The notes beneath the pieces are model-generated. The model saw only the letters and a program-made list of their open reading frames with translations. It ran no database searches and was not told the DNA's origin. Source: Paenibacillus sp. UNC451MF (GTDB lineage: Bacteria; Bacillota; Bacilli; Paenibacillales; NBRC-103111). Taken from it: DNA of 64,000 nt. The position numbers were made by a program, and so were the translations under genes. The stretch is from the NCBI RefSeq assembly GCF_000686845.1, contig NZ_JMLS01000001.1, positions 62,001 to 126,000 on the forward strand. Direction: 5' to 3'. Below, piece after piece: positions 7,238-16,318 of the stretch. How positions within the stretch are numbered: the first letter of the stretch is position 1; every line of letters begins with the position of its first letter.

Positions 7238-9280
7238 ATGAGAAAGTCCATGTCGACGGATGATCCGCAAAAGCACGAATCGAACAAGCGGCGTCATTTT
7301 ACCGTTCGGATTAATTTATTGTTCTTTTGTACGTTCTTTTTATTTTCAGTTCTCATCGTTCGGCTGGCTATTCTGCAATTTGTGGAAGGCAAGCAGCTGA
7401 AGGCGGAGGAAGCCCAGACGACTAAACGGGATACGCCAATCGCTCCGATACGCGGCAATATTTTCGATAGCAACGGTTACCCTCTCGCTTATACGAACTC
7501 AACTCAATCACTGTATTTCCGTATGGAGTCCGACCAGAAGAAGGATGAAGTTATCGTTTTAGCGCAAAAGCTGGAGAGCTTGTTCAAGCAGTTTGGCGAC
7601 CCTGCCAAAACTCCGCTGACAGCTGCGGACATTATTAAGTCGATGGACGTTGGTTACGATCTGGACAAAAAGTCCACCACATCTCCGAGCTATTCCTTCG
7701 TACCGCGGCGGATTAAATCCGGTTTGACGGATAAAGAGATTGCGTATTTGCTCGAGCATCGTGATGAGCTGAAATGGCTGGAGGTTATGGAGGAAAGCAT
7801 CCGGAATTATGATCCGGGGCAAATCGCCGTTCAACTGGTAGGTTATATGCGGCCGTTTTCTCAAGCGAGGGAGCCTAAGAACGGGCTTGATTTTTATAAA
7901 AATAAAAACAATACCGACGGCTATCTGGATACCGAGGATGTCGGGTACGACGGTATTGAGCTGATGTATCAGGAAGATTTGCGCGGGAAAAACGGGATGA
8001 AGACCTACCCTGTCAACGCTTCTCAGAAAATCATCGGTAAGGTTTCCATTGAAGCTCCTAAGAAGGGGAATAACCTTACTTTAACCATCAATAAAGACAT
8101 TCAGCAGGTTGCCGAACAAGCGATTATGGATCAACTGGCTTATGCCAAGACTTCAACTGCCCGCGCCTCGCATTATGGTTATGCGCCAAACGCCAAAGCC
8201 GGCTATGCCGTCGCCATGGAGGTCGATACAGGACGCGTTGTGACTATGGCCAGTATGCCGGATTATTACCCGGGCGTATGGAGCGGGGGATTGACCGGAG
8301 ATGAATACCGCCGTATCCAGCCATTTATTAACAACGGTACGATAACGACAGCTTACCCTGACTACTCGGAAAGTGAGCTGAAGAATCATCCGACGTCCAT
8401 CGTGTATGTCGGGTCGATCATCAAGCCACTGTCCGTACTCATAGGGCTTAACGAAGGATTGTTCGGGGTCGGCACGACTTACAACGATACGGGGGAGTTC
8501 AGCTATGGTAAAGACAATAACGCCAAGCTGACGAACTCGGACCGGGCAGCTTATGGCCCGATTAATGCTGCAGATGCAATCTGGCATTCCTCGAATACGT
8601 TCATGTCAGCAATGATTGGTAACCCGCTCTATATGCGCAGCGGACAAAAGGCTGTTGATATATGGGAGTCCTACTTAAACAAGTTCGGACTTGGCGTATT
8701 GACGGGCAGCGGATTGCCACGAGAATCTTCCGGTATCAGCGAATTCAAGACGAATACGAAGGAGACGCTGCAGTCCCGGATGGTATATGCTTCCTGGGGC
8801 CAGAACGAGAAATATACGACCATGCAAATGGCGCAGTATGCGGCGACGTTAGCTAATCGCGGTAAGAAAATGAAGCCGCTCCTGGTCGACAAGATTGAAA
8901 CGTATGACTTCCAGCCGGTTAAGGAAATCAAGCCGGAGGTGTTGGAGGAAACTACGTTCCCTAACGCTTACTGGGATTCGATTACAAAAGGGATGCTGAA
9001 GGTTAACGTACAAGGCTTTGATGGGTTCCCGTACTCGGTTGCCCGCAAGACGGGAACGTCGACCCAATCGGTCGGTGGCAAAATGATCGATAATGCGGTC
9101 TTCATCGCCTATGCGCCTGCCGAGAAGCCGAAGCTCGCTATAGCGGTAGTCGTTCCGGAGGGTGGCTTCGGAGCGTGGAACGCAGCTCCAATTGCTCGTA
9201 AAATTTTCGATGCTTACGACCAAGCCTATGGCCTGGACGGTGTGCCTAAAGGAAATAAAACGGATGCGCCAAAACCTTAA
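7238..9280 (+). CDS. Class B penicillin-binding protein (transpeptidase)
   Basis: A 680-residue peptidoglycan DD-transpeptidase that cross-links stem peptides outside the membrane. A short cytosolic tail precedes one membrane anchor (about 25-47). The PBP dimerisation domain begins at the RGNIFD motif (72-77). The catalytic domain carries SIIK (Ser393, Lys396), SSN (451-453) and KTG (604-606). There is no transglycosylase domain and no PASTA repeat, so it resembles the PbpA/PBP2 type rather than SpoVD or PBP2B. AAAGGAG precedes the ATG. Its individual role (elongation or sporulation) cannot be decided. Confidence 0.9.
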   Translation: MRKSMSTDDPQKHESNKRRHFTVRINLLFFCTFFLFSVLIVRLAILQFVEGKQLKAEEAQTTKRDTPIAPIRGNIFDSNGYPLAYTNSTQSLYFRMESDQKKDEVIVLAQKLESLFKQFGDPAKTPLTAADIIKSMDVGYDLDKKSTTSPSYSFVPRRIKSGLTDKEIAYLLEHRDELKWLEVMEESIRNYDPGQIAVQLVGYMRPFSQAREPKNGLDFYKNKNNTDGYLDTEDVGYDGIELMYQEDLRGKNGMKTYPVNASQKIIGKVSIEAPKKGNNLTLTINKDIQQVAEQAIMDQLAYAKTSTARASHYGYAPNAKAGYAVAMEVDTGRVVTMASMPDYYPGVWSGGLTGDEYRRIQPFINNGTITTAYPDYSESELKNHPTSIVYVGSIIKPLSVLIGLNEGLFGVGTTYNDTGEFSYGKDNNAKLTNSDRAAYGPINAADAIWHSSNTFMSAMIGNPLYMRSGQKAVDIWESYLNKFGLGVLTGSGLPRESSGISEFKTNTKETLQSRMVYASWGQNEKYTTMQMAQYAATLANRGKKMKPLLVDKIETYDFQPVKEIKPEVLEETTFPNAYWDSITKGMLKVNVQGFDGFPYSVARKTGTSTQSVGGKMIDNAVFIAYAPAEKPKLAIAVVVPEGGFGAWNAAPIARKIFDAYDQAYGLDGVPKGNKTDAPKP

Positions 9281-9313
9281 TCTATCGTGAAGATTAAAAA
9301 ATGGGACCAAGCA

Positions 9314-9358
9314 TATGTGATAAGTCGCACATACAACCAAGGGGTAGTGGAGTAATCT
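9314..9358 (+). promoter_or_regulatory. Crp/Fnr-type operator and -10 box of the hemerythrin gene
   Basis: TATGTG (9314-9319) and CACATA (9328-9333) form a perfect palindrome whose core TGTGA-N6-GCACA differs at one base from the Crp/Fnr consensus. A -10-like TAATCT lies at 9353-9358 with no good -35. The site is centred at about -41.5 from the predicted start, the position of a class II activator site. Confidence 0.5.
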
Positions 9359-9399
9359 TTAAGGAATAGATTATTACACATTCCTTGGAGGTGCGATAC

Positions 9400-9939
9400 A
9401 TGAATATGCCCTACAAGCCTCAGGCTGTAGAAGGAACCGCTCATTATACAGAGCTTTCCGAGCTGGTGGAGCGTTTGAAGCAGGAGCATGCCGAATTAAT
9501 GCAGGTACTCCTTGATATGAAGGAACAGTCGATACAGGCTGAACAAGAACACGACAAGGGTAAAGCAAGAGGGATGCTGGTGCATTTGAGGCTTTGGGCA
9601 ATGGCGTTTCAGGAGGAGCTGAACCGTCATTCGGAGTGGGAAGAGCAAGAGCTGTATCCATTTCTTAACGTCTATTTCCACAAGCACAACAGGCCTACGA
9701 TCGTACCTTCGCTATGGATGCTCGAAAAGGATCACGAGCTGGCGATGGATCACTTAAACTCGTTTTTTAGAGCCGTCCATGCGCTGAAGCCGGACTCCGA
9801 TGCGATGCAGATCAAACGCGCGGGAGCGTATTTAACTCATGCGTGTCGTATCCTCATAGATCATTTAGAAAAGGAAGAGCAGTTTGTTTTTCCTTTGACG
9901 GAGCGGGTACTTACCGATATCGATTATTTATTTTCATAA
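9400..9939 (+). CDS. Hemerythrin-like (HHE) domain protein
   Basis: A 179-residue, all-helical cytosolic protein with the hemerythrin HHE cation-binding pattern: QEHAELMQ in helix 1, NRHSEWEEQELYP in helix 2, EKDHELAMDH in helix 3 and DHLEKEEQFVFP in helix 4. These His and Glu residues would hold a di-iron centre that binds oxygen or nitric oxide. GGAGGTG sits 6 bases before the ATG at 9400. An upstream Crp/Fnr-type palindrome suggests control by oxygen or nitrosative signals. The gene is monocistronic with a terminator behind it. Confidence 0.85.
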   Translation: MNMPYKPQAVEGTAHYTELSELVERLKQEHAELMQVLLDMKEQSIQAEQEHDKGKARGMLVHLRLWAMAFQEELNRHSEWEEQELYPFLNVYFHKHNRPTIVPSLWMLEKDHELAMDHLNSFFRAVHALKPDSDAMQIKRAGAYLTHACRILIDHLEKEEQFVFPLTERVLTDIDYLFS

Positions 9940-9942
9940 ACA

Positions 9943-9973
9943 AAAAAAGGGGGCGCATAGCGTCCCCTTTTCA
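9943..9973. terminator. Bidirectional terminator
   Basis: AAAAGGGGGCGC and GCGTCCCCTTTT form a GC-rich stem with A and T tracts on both sides. It separates the convergent hemerythrin and aminopeptidase genes. Confidence 0.85.
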
Positions 9974-9976
9974 CAC

Positions 9977-11209
9977 CTAAAACGCCCAGTTACCATTACG
10001 GAACACTGGCTCTTCCTTGCCATCCGCCGTCACGCCGAAAATATCCATTTCCGCGGAGCCGATCATAAAGTCGACATGGGCCATGCTCGTGTTGAGACCC
10101 CGTTCCTTTAACTCCTCCTGTGACAAGCCTTTACCGCCCTCTAGACAAAATGCATAGGCGCTGCCGATAGCCAAATGGTTCGATGCATTTTCATCGAAAA
10201 GCGTGTTGTAGTACAAAATATTCGATTGCGAAATGGGAGATTGATGAGGCACAAGCGCCACTTCTCCAAGGTAATGGGAGCCTTCGTCCATTTCGACGAG
10301 CCCTTTCAGCGTTTCCAAGCCTTGTTCGGCAGAGACGTCGACAACACGGCCTTGTTCGAACGTTAGGGTGAACCCGTCGATAATATTCCCTCCATAGCTT
10401 AGCGGCTTGGTGCTGGACACCTTGCCGTTAACACCCGTTGCGAGTGGAGCGGTAAAGACCTCCTCGGTAGGCAGGTTGGCGACGAATGCATTCCCTTGCT
10501 CATTAATACTGTCAGCCGCTACCCAGATATGGCCTTCCGGCAGCTCGATGGTTAAATCTGTACCCGGTGCCAAGTAGTGCAGCTTCTTATATTTTTTGGC
10601 GTTCAAATAGTCTGATTTTTCGTTTAAGGTGCGAATATGGGTTTCCCATGCGGCTACAGGATCGGCCTGATCGACGCGTACGGTTTTGAGAATAGCTTCC
10701 CACAGCTTGCTTAGCTGCTCTTCTTCCGAAACGTTCGGGAACACTTTGGCTGCCCAAGCTTTGGACGGAGCTGCAACGACACACCAGCTGAATTTATCGG
10801 ACTGCATGTACTGACGATATTTGGCCATCGCCTTACCATAGGTTTTCTGATGATTCACAATCCGTTCTTGAGGCACGCCTTTAAGCAGATCGGGATCAGA
10901 TGAAATCACACTGATGACCGCGAAACCTTTCTCCGCAAGCTCCAGCATTTCCCCTGCATACCATTTAGGCTCTTCCAGGAATGAAGCGTCTGGCGCCAAA
11001 TCATACCGCAGACGGGCAACTGTATCGTCAGACCAATTCACTTTGACTTGATAAGCGCCGGCTTCATAAGCTTTTTTGACGAGCAAACGGACAAGCTCCG
11101 CCGCATCGATAGCCGCGTTAATGACCAAGATTTGCCCTTTTTGAATATTGACACCGATGTTTACAATGATGTCGGCATATTGATTCAACTGCTGTTCGAA
11201 ATTTGCCAT
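9977..11209 (-). CDS. ampS: M29-family metallo-aminopeptidase (AmpS type)
   Basis: A 410-residue cytosolic aminopeptidase of family M29 (thermophilic aminopeptidase / AmpS), which removes N-terminal residues from short peptides using two metal ions. The C-terminal third carries the family ligand pattern: Glu in VEMDEGSHYLGEVALVP, His in NASNHLAIGSAY, and His/Asp in MAHVDFMIGS. The length is the family standard of about 410. AGGAGG stands 7 bases before the ATG at 11209. The gene is transcribed alone, divergent from mntABCD. Confidence 0.9.
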   Translation of the reverse strand: MANFEQQLNQYADIIVNIGVNIQKGQILVINAAIDAAELVRLLVKKAYEAGAYQVKVNWSDDTVARLRYDLAPDASFLEEPKWYAGEMLELAEKGFAVISVISSDPDLLKGVPQERIVNHQKTYGKAMAKYRQYMQSDKFSWCVVAAPSKAWAAKVFPNVSEEEQLSKLWEAILKTVRVDQADPVAAWETHIRTLNEKSDYLNAKKYKKLHYLAPGTDLTIELPEGHIWVAADSINEQGNAFVANLPTEEVFTAPLATGVNGKVSSTKPLSYGGNIIDGFTLTFEQGRVVDVSAEQGLETLKGLVEMDEGSHYLGEVALVPHQSPISQSNILYYNTLFDENASNHLAIGSAYAFCLEGGKGLSQEELKERGLNTSMAHVDFMIGSAEMDIFGVTADGKEEPVFRNGNWAF

Positions 11210-11329
11210 CAGAGGCCTCCTGTTAAAAAATGTTTTCTTTTTATCTTATCAAAAATAGGGGAAGAACTCCAAGTTCCATGAGAAGGACTTTTGAAAACAG
11301 AAAAAAGTTGAATGATTATGGAATAATTG

Positions 11330-11359
11330 TTGCACTAGAGAAACTTTTTTGTATATAAT
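11330..11359 (+). promoter_or_regulatory. Sigma-A promoter of mntABCD
   Basis: TTGCAC (11330-11335), an 18-base spacer, and a perfect TATAAT (11354-11359). Initiation near 11366 places the first MntR-like box right at the start point. Confidence 0.7.
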
Positions 11360-11367
11360 AAACTAAA

Positions 11368-11420
11368 GTTGCATAAAGGAAACAAAACTTGTACAAGGAA
11401 ACATTTGGGCTTAAGGAAAA
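11368..11420 (+). promoter_or_regulatory. MntR-like operator boxes
   Basis: GTTGCATAAAGGAAAC (11368-11383) and TTGGGCTTAAGGAAAA (11405-11420) each match 13 of 16 bases of the Bacillus MntR box TTTGCCTTAAGGAAAC. Between them lies a half match, AAGGAAAC (11395-11402). All lie downstream of the -10 box, where a manganese-loaded MntR would block transcription. Confidence 0.65.
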
Positions 11421-11467
11421 CATTTTAGCGTTAAATAAACATTAATTGATCTGGGGGAGTGAAGTAC

Positions 11468-12433
11468 GTGAGGAGCAGAGCCATATCGTCATCGTTCAAG
11501 AGGTTCATTATGACACTGATGTTTTTATCTGTAGCTGTTGCATTAACTGCATGCGGCAATGAGGGGAAAGGGCAGACCAAGGGCAGTGAAGTGGAAGGCA
11601 AAATCAAAATTACGACGACTATTGGTATGATCTCCGATGTAGTAAAGCAGGTAGGGGGACAGCATGTAGAAGTAACCGGTTTGATGAAATCGGGTGTGGA
11701 TCCGCATCTTTATAAGGCTTCTCAAGGAGATGTAAAGAAGCTGGAGCAAGCGCAAATGATTTTTTATAACGGTCTTCATCTCGAGGGGAAGATGGTGGAA
11801 ATCTTCGAGAAAATGGCGAAGGATAAGCCGACGGTGGCTGTATCCAAAAATATTCCCGAAACGCAGCTGAGAGGCTGGGAGGGTGGAGAGGCGTCTCACG
11901 ACCCTCATATATGGTTCAATGTCAAGCATTGGATCTCGGCTGCTGAAGTCATACGGGATGAACTGAGCAGGTTCGATTCCGCGCATTCTGGGGATTACAC
12001 AATCAATGCGGAAGCTTATATCAGGCAGCTGAAAGAGCTGGACCAGTACGCGATGACACAAATTGGTTCGATTCCTGAAGCGCAGAGAGTGCTGGTAACC
12101 GCTCACGATGCATTCGGTTATTTTGGAGATGCTTACCACATTAAGGTCATGGGGCTTCAAGGAATTAGCACAGCATCCGAATACGGCTCAAAGGATGTCA
12201 GCGATTTACGGGAATTTCTGGTCAGAAATCGGATCAAAGCAGTGTTTGTAGAATCCAGCGTTCCGAAAAAGTCGATTGAAGCGGTCATTGAAGGCGCCAA
12301 AAAACAAGGTCACGAAGTGAAGATCGGCGGAGAATTGTTCTCCGATGCAATGGGCGAGGACGGTACTCCGGAAGGAAGCTACATCGGGATGGTGCGCCAC
12401 AATGTCGATACGATAGTGAAGGCATTGAAGTAA
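11468..12433 (+). CDS. mntA: Manganese/zinc ABC transporter, substrate-binding lipoprotein
   Basis: A TroA/ZnuA-family binding protein of 321 residues. The signal peptide ends in lipobox LTAC (Cys29), so it is tethered outside the membrane. Likely metal ligands are His80 (DPHLY), His147 (DPHIW), His213 (TAHDAF) and Asp293 (FSDAMG). There is no His-rich loop as in dedicated zinc proteins. The third ligand is His rather than the Glu of PsaA, as in TroA, which takes zinc and manganese. The second GTG (11468) fits the GGGGGAG site better than the one at 11459. MntR-like boxes upstream favour manganese. Confidence 0.85.
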   Translation: MRSRAISSSFKRFIMTLMFLSVAVALTACGNEGKGQTKGSEVEGKIKITTTIGMISDVVKQVGGQHVEVTGLMKSGVDPHLYKASQGDVKKLEQAQMIFYNGLHLEGKMVEIFEKMAKDKPTVAVSKNIPETQLRGWEGGEASHDPHIWFNVKHWISAAEVIRDELSRFDSAHSGDYTINAEAYIRQLKELDQYAMTQIGSIPEAQRVLVTAHDAFGYFGDAYHIKVMGLQGISTASEYGSKDVSDLREFLVRNRIKAVFVESSVPKKSIEAVIEGAKKQGHEVKIGGELFSDAMGEDGTPEGSYIGMVRHNVDTIVKALK

Positions 12434-12465
12434 ATAAGACCAAATTGAACGGGAGTGGTAAAGGT

Positions 12466-13233
12466 ATGAAGCGTGAAGAAGCACCTTTGAGCATTGAAAA
12501 TTTAACGGTAGCCTATCAGAAAAAGCCTGTGCTGCGTGAGATTTCCTTTTCCATTCCGGAAGGGAAATTAATCGGTATCGTCGGCCCGAACGGGGCGGGC
12601 AAATCGACGCTTATTAAAGCGGCGTTGGGTTTAATCCCACGGGTTACCGGAGAGGTATCCATTTATGGTAAACGTTACACAGAGCAGCGTAAGCTGGTGG
12701 GCTACGTACCGCAGCGCGAATCGGTAGACTGGGATTTCCCGACAAGTGCGTTGGATGTGGTAATGATGGGCCGTTACGGGCACTTGGGTTGGTTTAAAAG
12801 ACCAGGTGCCAAAGAGCGGCAAACGGCGATGGACTGCTTGGAGAAGGTCGGCATGGCCGATTTTGCCGGAAGGCAGATCAGCCAGCTGTCCGGGGGGCAG
12901 CAGCAGCGAATATTTCTAGCGCGGGCGCTTGCGCAGGATGCGCGTTTGTACTTCATGGATGAACCGTTTGTCGGCGTCGACGCCGCAACGGAGAAGGCTA
13001 TCATCACCCTGCTTAACGAGCTGAAGAAGCAAGGGAAAACCGTACTGGTCGTACACCACGACCTCGCTACGGTGAGGGAATACTTCGACTGGGTGATGCT
13101 GCTTAATGTGAAATTGATGGGAATCGGACCCACGCAGGACATTTTTACTAAGGATCATTTGCAGGAAACCTACGGCGGCAGATTGGCGCTGTTAGAACGA
13201 GACGATGAATCGCTTATCGTCAGTGCGAGGTGA
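12466..13233 (+). CDS. mntB: Manganese ABC transporter ATP-binding protein
   Basis: The 255-residue cytosolic ATPase of the metal importer. It carries Walker A (GPNGAGKST), the signature LSGGQQQR, Walker B (LYFMDEP) and the H-loop (VHHD). The ATG at 12466 follows GGGAGTGG, 32 bases after mntA. Order and spacing match the Bacillus mntABCD operon (ATPase then two permeases). Confidence 0.9.
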   Translation: MKREEAPLSIENLTVAYQKKPVLREISFSIPEGKLIGIVGPNGAGKSTLIKAALGLIPRVTGEVSIYGKRYTEQRKLVGYVPQRESVDWDFPTSALDVVMMGRYGHLGWFKRPGAKERQTAMDCLEKVGMADFAGRQISQLSGGQQQRIFLARALAQDARLYFMDEPFVGVDAATEKAIITLLNELKKQGKTVLVVHHDLATVREYFDWVMLLNVKLMGIGPTQDIFTKDHLQETYGGRLALLERDDESLIVSAR

Positions 13234-13239
13234 GGATAG

Positions 13240-14208
13240 ATGGCAGGGATAAACTGGCTGGAGCTGTTAACGGATCCGAATACACAGTGGATTTTGCTAG
13301 GAAGCATTCTGCTTGGCTTGAGCAGCGGGGTGCTAGGCAGCTTCGCTTATCTGCGTAAGCAAAGCTTGATGGGGGATGCTCTGGCACATGCGGCGCTGCC
13401 GGGAGTCTGTATTGCTTTTATGCTGACCGGCTCCAAATCGATCGTGTTTTTCCTTATTGGAGCGGCTGTTTCCGGCTTGATCGCTACATTTGGTGTCGGC
13501 TTTGTCACAAGAAACTCCCGAATAAAGCAGGATTCTGCGCTGGGGATCGTTCTATCGGTATTTTTCGGTCTCGGTATTGTGCTGTTAACGCAAATTCAGC
13601 ATGGCAGCAGCGGCAATCAAAGCGGTCTGGATAAGTTTTTGTTCGGGCAGGCGGCATCTATGGTACACAAGGATGTTGTTATTATGACGGCAGTCGCCGG
13701 TGTGCTCTTGTTAGTCTGCGCCTTGCTATTTAAGGAATTCAAGCTGCTTAGCTTCGACTCCGGGTTTGCGAAGGGATTGGGTTATCCTGTTACTTTTCTG
13801 GAGCAGTTCATGATGTTTCTGATCGTTGTTGCGGTTGTTGTCGGCATTCAGGCAGTAGGTGTCGTATTGATGTCGGCGCTGCTTATTACACCTGCGGTTA
13901 CGGCAAGGTATTGGACCGAACGTCTCGGCGTGATGGTCGTACTATCCGGTTTCTTCGGTGCCGTCAGCGGTTTTGTAGGCACGTTGGTCAGCACTACGGC
14001 TAACAATATGCCAACGGGTCCTCTTAGCGTTCTGGCAGCGACGGTTTTATTCGTTGTATCGGTGCTCGTGGCGCCTAGAAGAGGGGTGCTCTCCAAAGTG
14101 CTCCAGCGGCTGTCGGTTAGAAGAGCGGTGTTGGAGGAAAAAGCCTTGCTCCAAAGGGGTTTAGAGAGAGCTTCGTTTGAAGCCGGAAAGGAGGGGCGGG
14201 GAGCATGA
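13240..14208 (+). CDS. mntC: Manganese ABC transporter permease MntC
   Basis: A 322-residue ABC-3 family permease with about eight to nine membrane helices. Family marks are GDALAHAALPG (near 46-56), the conserved QAVGVVLMSALLITPA segment and a charged C-terminal tail. It starts 6 bases after mntB and overlaps mntD by 4 bases (ATGA), which implies coupled translation. Two different permeases in one operon are characteristic of mntCD. Confidence 0.9.
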   Translation: MAGINWLELLTDPNTQWILLGSILLGLSSGVLGSFAYLRKQSLMGDALAHAALPGVCIAFMLTGSKSIVFFLIGAAVSGLIATFGVGFVTRNSRIKQDSALGIVLSVFFGLGIVLLTQIQHGSSGNQSGLDKFLFGQAASMVHKDVVIMTAVAGVLLLVCALLFKEFKLLSFDSGFAKGLGYPVTFLEQFMMFLIVVAVVVGIQAVGVVLMSALLITPAVTARYWTERLGVMVVLSGFFGAVSGFVGTLVSTTANNMPTGPLSVLAATVLFVVSVLVAPRRGVLSKVLQRLSVRRAVLEEKALLQRGLERASFEAGKEGRGA

Positions 14209-15089
14209 ACGATTTTTGGATTATCGTTACAGCGGCGCTTGTTGCTTGCTCCTGCAGCTTATTAGGCTGCTTCCTCGTACTGAGGCGCATGGCTATGATA
14301 GGGGATGCAATTAGTCACTCCGTGCTGCCAGGCATTGTCATCGCTTTTCTGATAAGCGGCTCGCGCGACTCGTTCTTTATGCTGTTAGGAGCATCCATAC
14401 TTGGATTGATCACCGTGTTCCTCATCCAACTGTTTCAGCAAAGCGGAGTGCAATCGGATGCCTCGATAGGCGTTGTATTCACGGCACTGTTCTCCATCGG
14501 TGTCGTACTGGTAAGTATGTATACGCGCCAGGTGGACCTTGATTTGGACTGTGTGCTGTACGGTGAAATTATCCGGGTACCTTGGGATACGATAACCTTG
14601 GCAGGGATGGATATCGGCCCGAAGGCCGTCTGGATACTCGGGCTAGTGCTGGTGCTCAGCGGAGCGGTTATCGGATTATTTTATAAGCAGTTTAAAATTT
14701 GCTCCTTCGATCCGGCGATGGCAGCTGCAGTAGGCATCCCAGTCGTTTTGTTTCATTATTTGCTGATGGGACTCGTCTCCGTTACAACGGTTGCTTCTTT
14801 TGAGAGTGTAGGAGCCATTCTAGTCGTAGGCATGCTCGTAGTTCCTGCAGCAACGGCCTACTTGCTAACGGAGCGGCTCGGCATCATGATTGTCTACAGT
14901 ATGATTGTAGGCATCATCAGCGCGGTAGCGGGCTATTATGTATCCATGCTGCTCGACGCGTCGATTGCTGGCTGCATGATTACGGTAGCTGGAGCCATGT
15001 TCGTGCTGGCCTTGCTGTTCTCTCCGTCTCACGGCGTCGTCTGGCGGAAGCTCAGACAACGCCGAAGCATAATGGAAACAACCGCCTAA
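14205..15089 (+). CDS. mntD: Manganese ABC transporter permease MntD
   Basis: The second ABC-3 permease, 294 residues, with the conserved GDAISHSVLPGIV motif near 37-49 and SVGAILVVGMLVVPAATAYLL in the C-terminal half. It would form the heterodimeric channel with MntC. It overlaps mntC by four bases. It ends 12 bases before the convergent LacI-family gene, with no terminator in the gap, so transcripts probably overlap. Confidence 0.9.
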   Translation: MNDFWIIVTAALVACSCSLLGCFLVLRRMAMIGDAISHSVLPGIVIAFLISGSRDSFFMLLGASILGLITVFLIQLFQQSGVQSDASIGVVFTALFSIGVVLVSMYTRQVDLDLDCVLYGEIIRVPWDTITLAGMDIGPKAVWILGLVLVLSGAVIGLFYKQFKICSFDPAMAAAVGIPVVLFHYLLMGLVSVTTVASFESVGAILVVGMLVVPAATAYLLTERLGIMIVYSMIVGIISAVAGYYVSMLLDASIAGCMITVAGAMFVLALLFSPSHGVVWRKLRQRRSIMETTA

Positions 15090-15101
15090 TCTTCAAGGGT
15101 G

Positions 15102-16157
15102 TTAGTCTGGACACTCGTCGTGTGGCCGGGTTGTGCTCCCGACAAACATTTCACATTGAATACGAATATGCTCATAGGGTAATGTCGGATTGGCTATCCG
15201 CCACAGCATTCGGTCTGCGGCGCGGTAGCCAGTTTCGCGTATCGGCAAGAGCGGGCGCGTGAATACAGGAAGCGTGCTGTCTTCGCGCTGCTCGTTCAGA
15301 AAGCCGATTAGGGACACATCTTCAGGCACTCGCAGCCCAAGCTGCGTGCAAAGCCGAATTATCAGCGGCACTTCTCCGTCGATGCCGCAAATGATTGCAC
15401 TGGGTTTATGCCGCTTCAATTGCCCTTCTAGCTCATCAAGCCATTCCGCCTCGGGTCTTCGATGGTGTGTGGAGTGAAGAGCAGGATCAATGGCTCCTCC
15501 ATATTCGTTCATGGCTTGGCAGAAGGCTTGCCAGCGGAGAGCGAACCCCCTTTGCAGTTGGATGTCCCCCACATACATGATGTTGGTATGCCCAATGTTG
15601 CGCAAATAGGCGACCGATTGATAAGTCGCCTCGTAAACGTCCCAAATGACACTATCCACCCTGGTTCCTGGGGGAGGAAAGCTGAGCAGCATACGAGGCA
15701 TGTCAAGCTCGAACAGAGGCTTCTCCCAAGCTTTCGGCAGTATGCTGGGAGCGATAAAGACTCCGTCGGCATAATGGACTTCATGCTCTTCCAGCCATCG
15801 TCCCATAGCTTTTTCGCGGATTTTTTTGGGCAGCAGCAGCGTATTGATCTGATGACCGAAGGAAGCGAAGCGTTCATGCAGCCCTTCAAGCAGCAAGCGA
15901 TTGTAATTGACAGATTCCTGAGTTTGAACGAGTAGGAAGCGCTGTCTTTCTATTGGATAAGGGGCGATATGCTGCAGCCGCAGACTGCGAATCTGTTCCT
16001 TCGTGTAATAACCCGATTTCTCAGCCGTTAGGACAATAAGCTGTCGGGTCGCTTCGGACATTCCAGGCTTGCCTTTCAGCGCTTTGGATACGGTTTGTAT
16101 AGTAAGCCCCAGTTCATTAGCTATTGTTTTCAGCGTTACTTTTTTGCGGACCGGCAT
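15102..16157 (-). CDS. LacI-family transcriptional regulator
   Basis: A 351-residue repressor. Residues 7-28 form the LacI helix-turn-helix (TLKTIANELGLTIQTVSKAL) and the hinge follows. Residues about 65-345 form a periplasmic-binding-protein-like sensor domain, including AIICGIDGEVPLIIRL and SLIGFLNEQ. It is divergent from the FAD oxidoreductase gene at 16319 across a 161-base region with repeats that could be its operators. It probably senses the sugar or derivative handled by the adjacent island; the ligand is unknown. GGAGGAG lies about 10 bases before the ATG. Confidence 0.85.
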   Translation of the reverse strand: MPVRKKVTLKTIANELGLTIQTVSKALKGKPGMSEATRQLIVLTAEKSGYYTKEQIRSLRLQHIAPYPIERQRFLLVQTQESVNYNRLLLEGLHERFASFGHQINTLLLPKKIREKAMGRWLEEHEVHYADGVFIAPSILPKAWEKPLFELDMPRMLLSFPPPGTRVDSVIWDVYEATYQSVAYLRNIGHTNIMYVGDIQLQRGFALRWQAFCQAMNEYGGAIDPALHSTHHRRPEAEWLDELEGQLKRHKPSAIICGIDGEVPLIIRLCTQLGLRVPEDVSLIGFLNEQREDSTLPVFTRPLLPIRETGYRAADRMLWRIANPTLPYEHIRIQCEMFVGSTTRPHDECPD

Positions 16158-16224
16158 GCCTACGACTCCTCCTCGTATTCCCCATCGTTCCTCAAATTAG
16201 CTTCATCGTACCATGTTCTCTTTT

Positions 16225-16251
16225 TTTAGTGAAACTAAAGTTAAACTAGTT
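16225..16251. promoter_or_regulatory. Candidate operator for the LacI-family regulator
   Basis: TTTAGT-GAA-ACTAAA (16225-16239) is a perfect inverted repeat. It is followed by a second AAACTA element ending ACTAGT (16243-16250), so AAACTA recurs 11 bases apart, about one helical turn. It lies just upstream of the -10 box at 16269. The assignment to this regulator is inferred from position. Confidence 0.4.
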
Positions 16252-16268
16252 CCCTCCAACCGGAAATC

Positions 16269-16274
16269 TATAAT
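16269..16274 (+). promoter_or_regulatory. -10 box of the first FAD oxidoreductase gene
   Basis: A perfect TATAAT with no good -35 at the usual distance. The region where a -35 would sit overlaps the repeat elements, which is compatible with a regulated promoter. Confidence 0.45.
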
Positions 16275-16318
16275 GAAGGTAAATAACCCCGCGAGTCGGG
16301 TTAAGGAGGATGTTCAAG

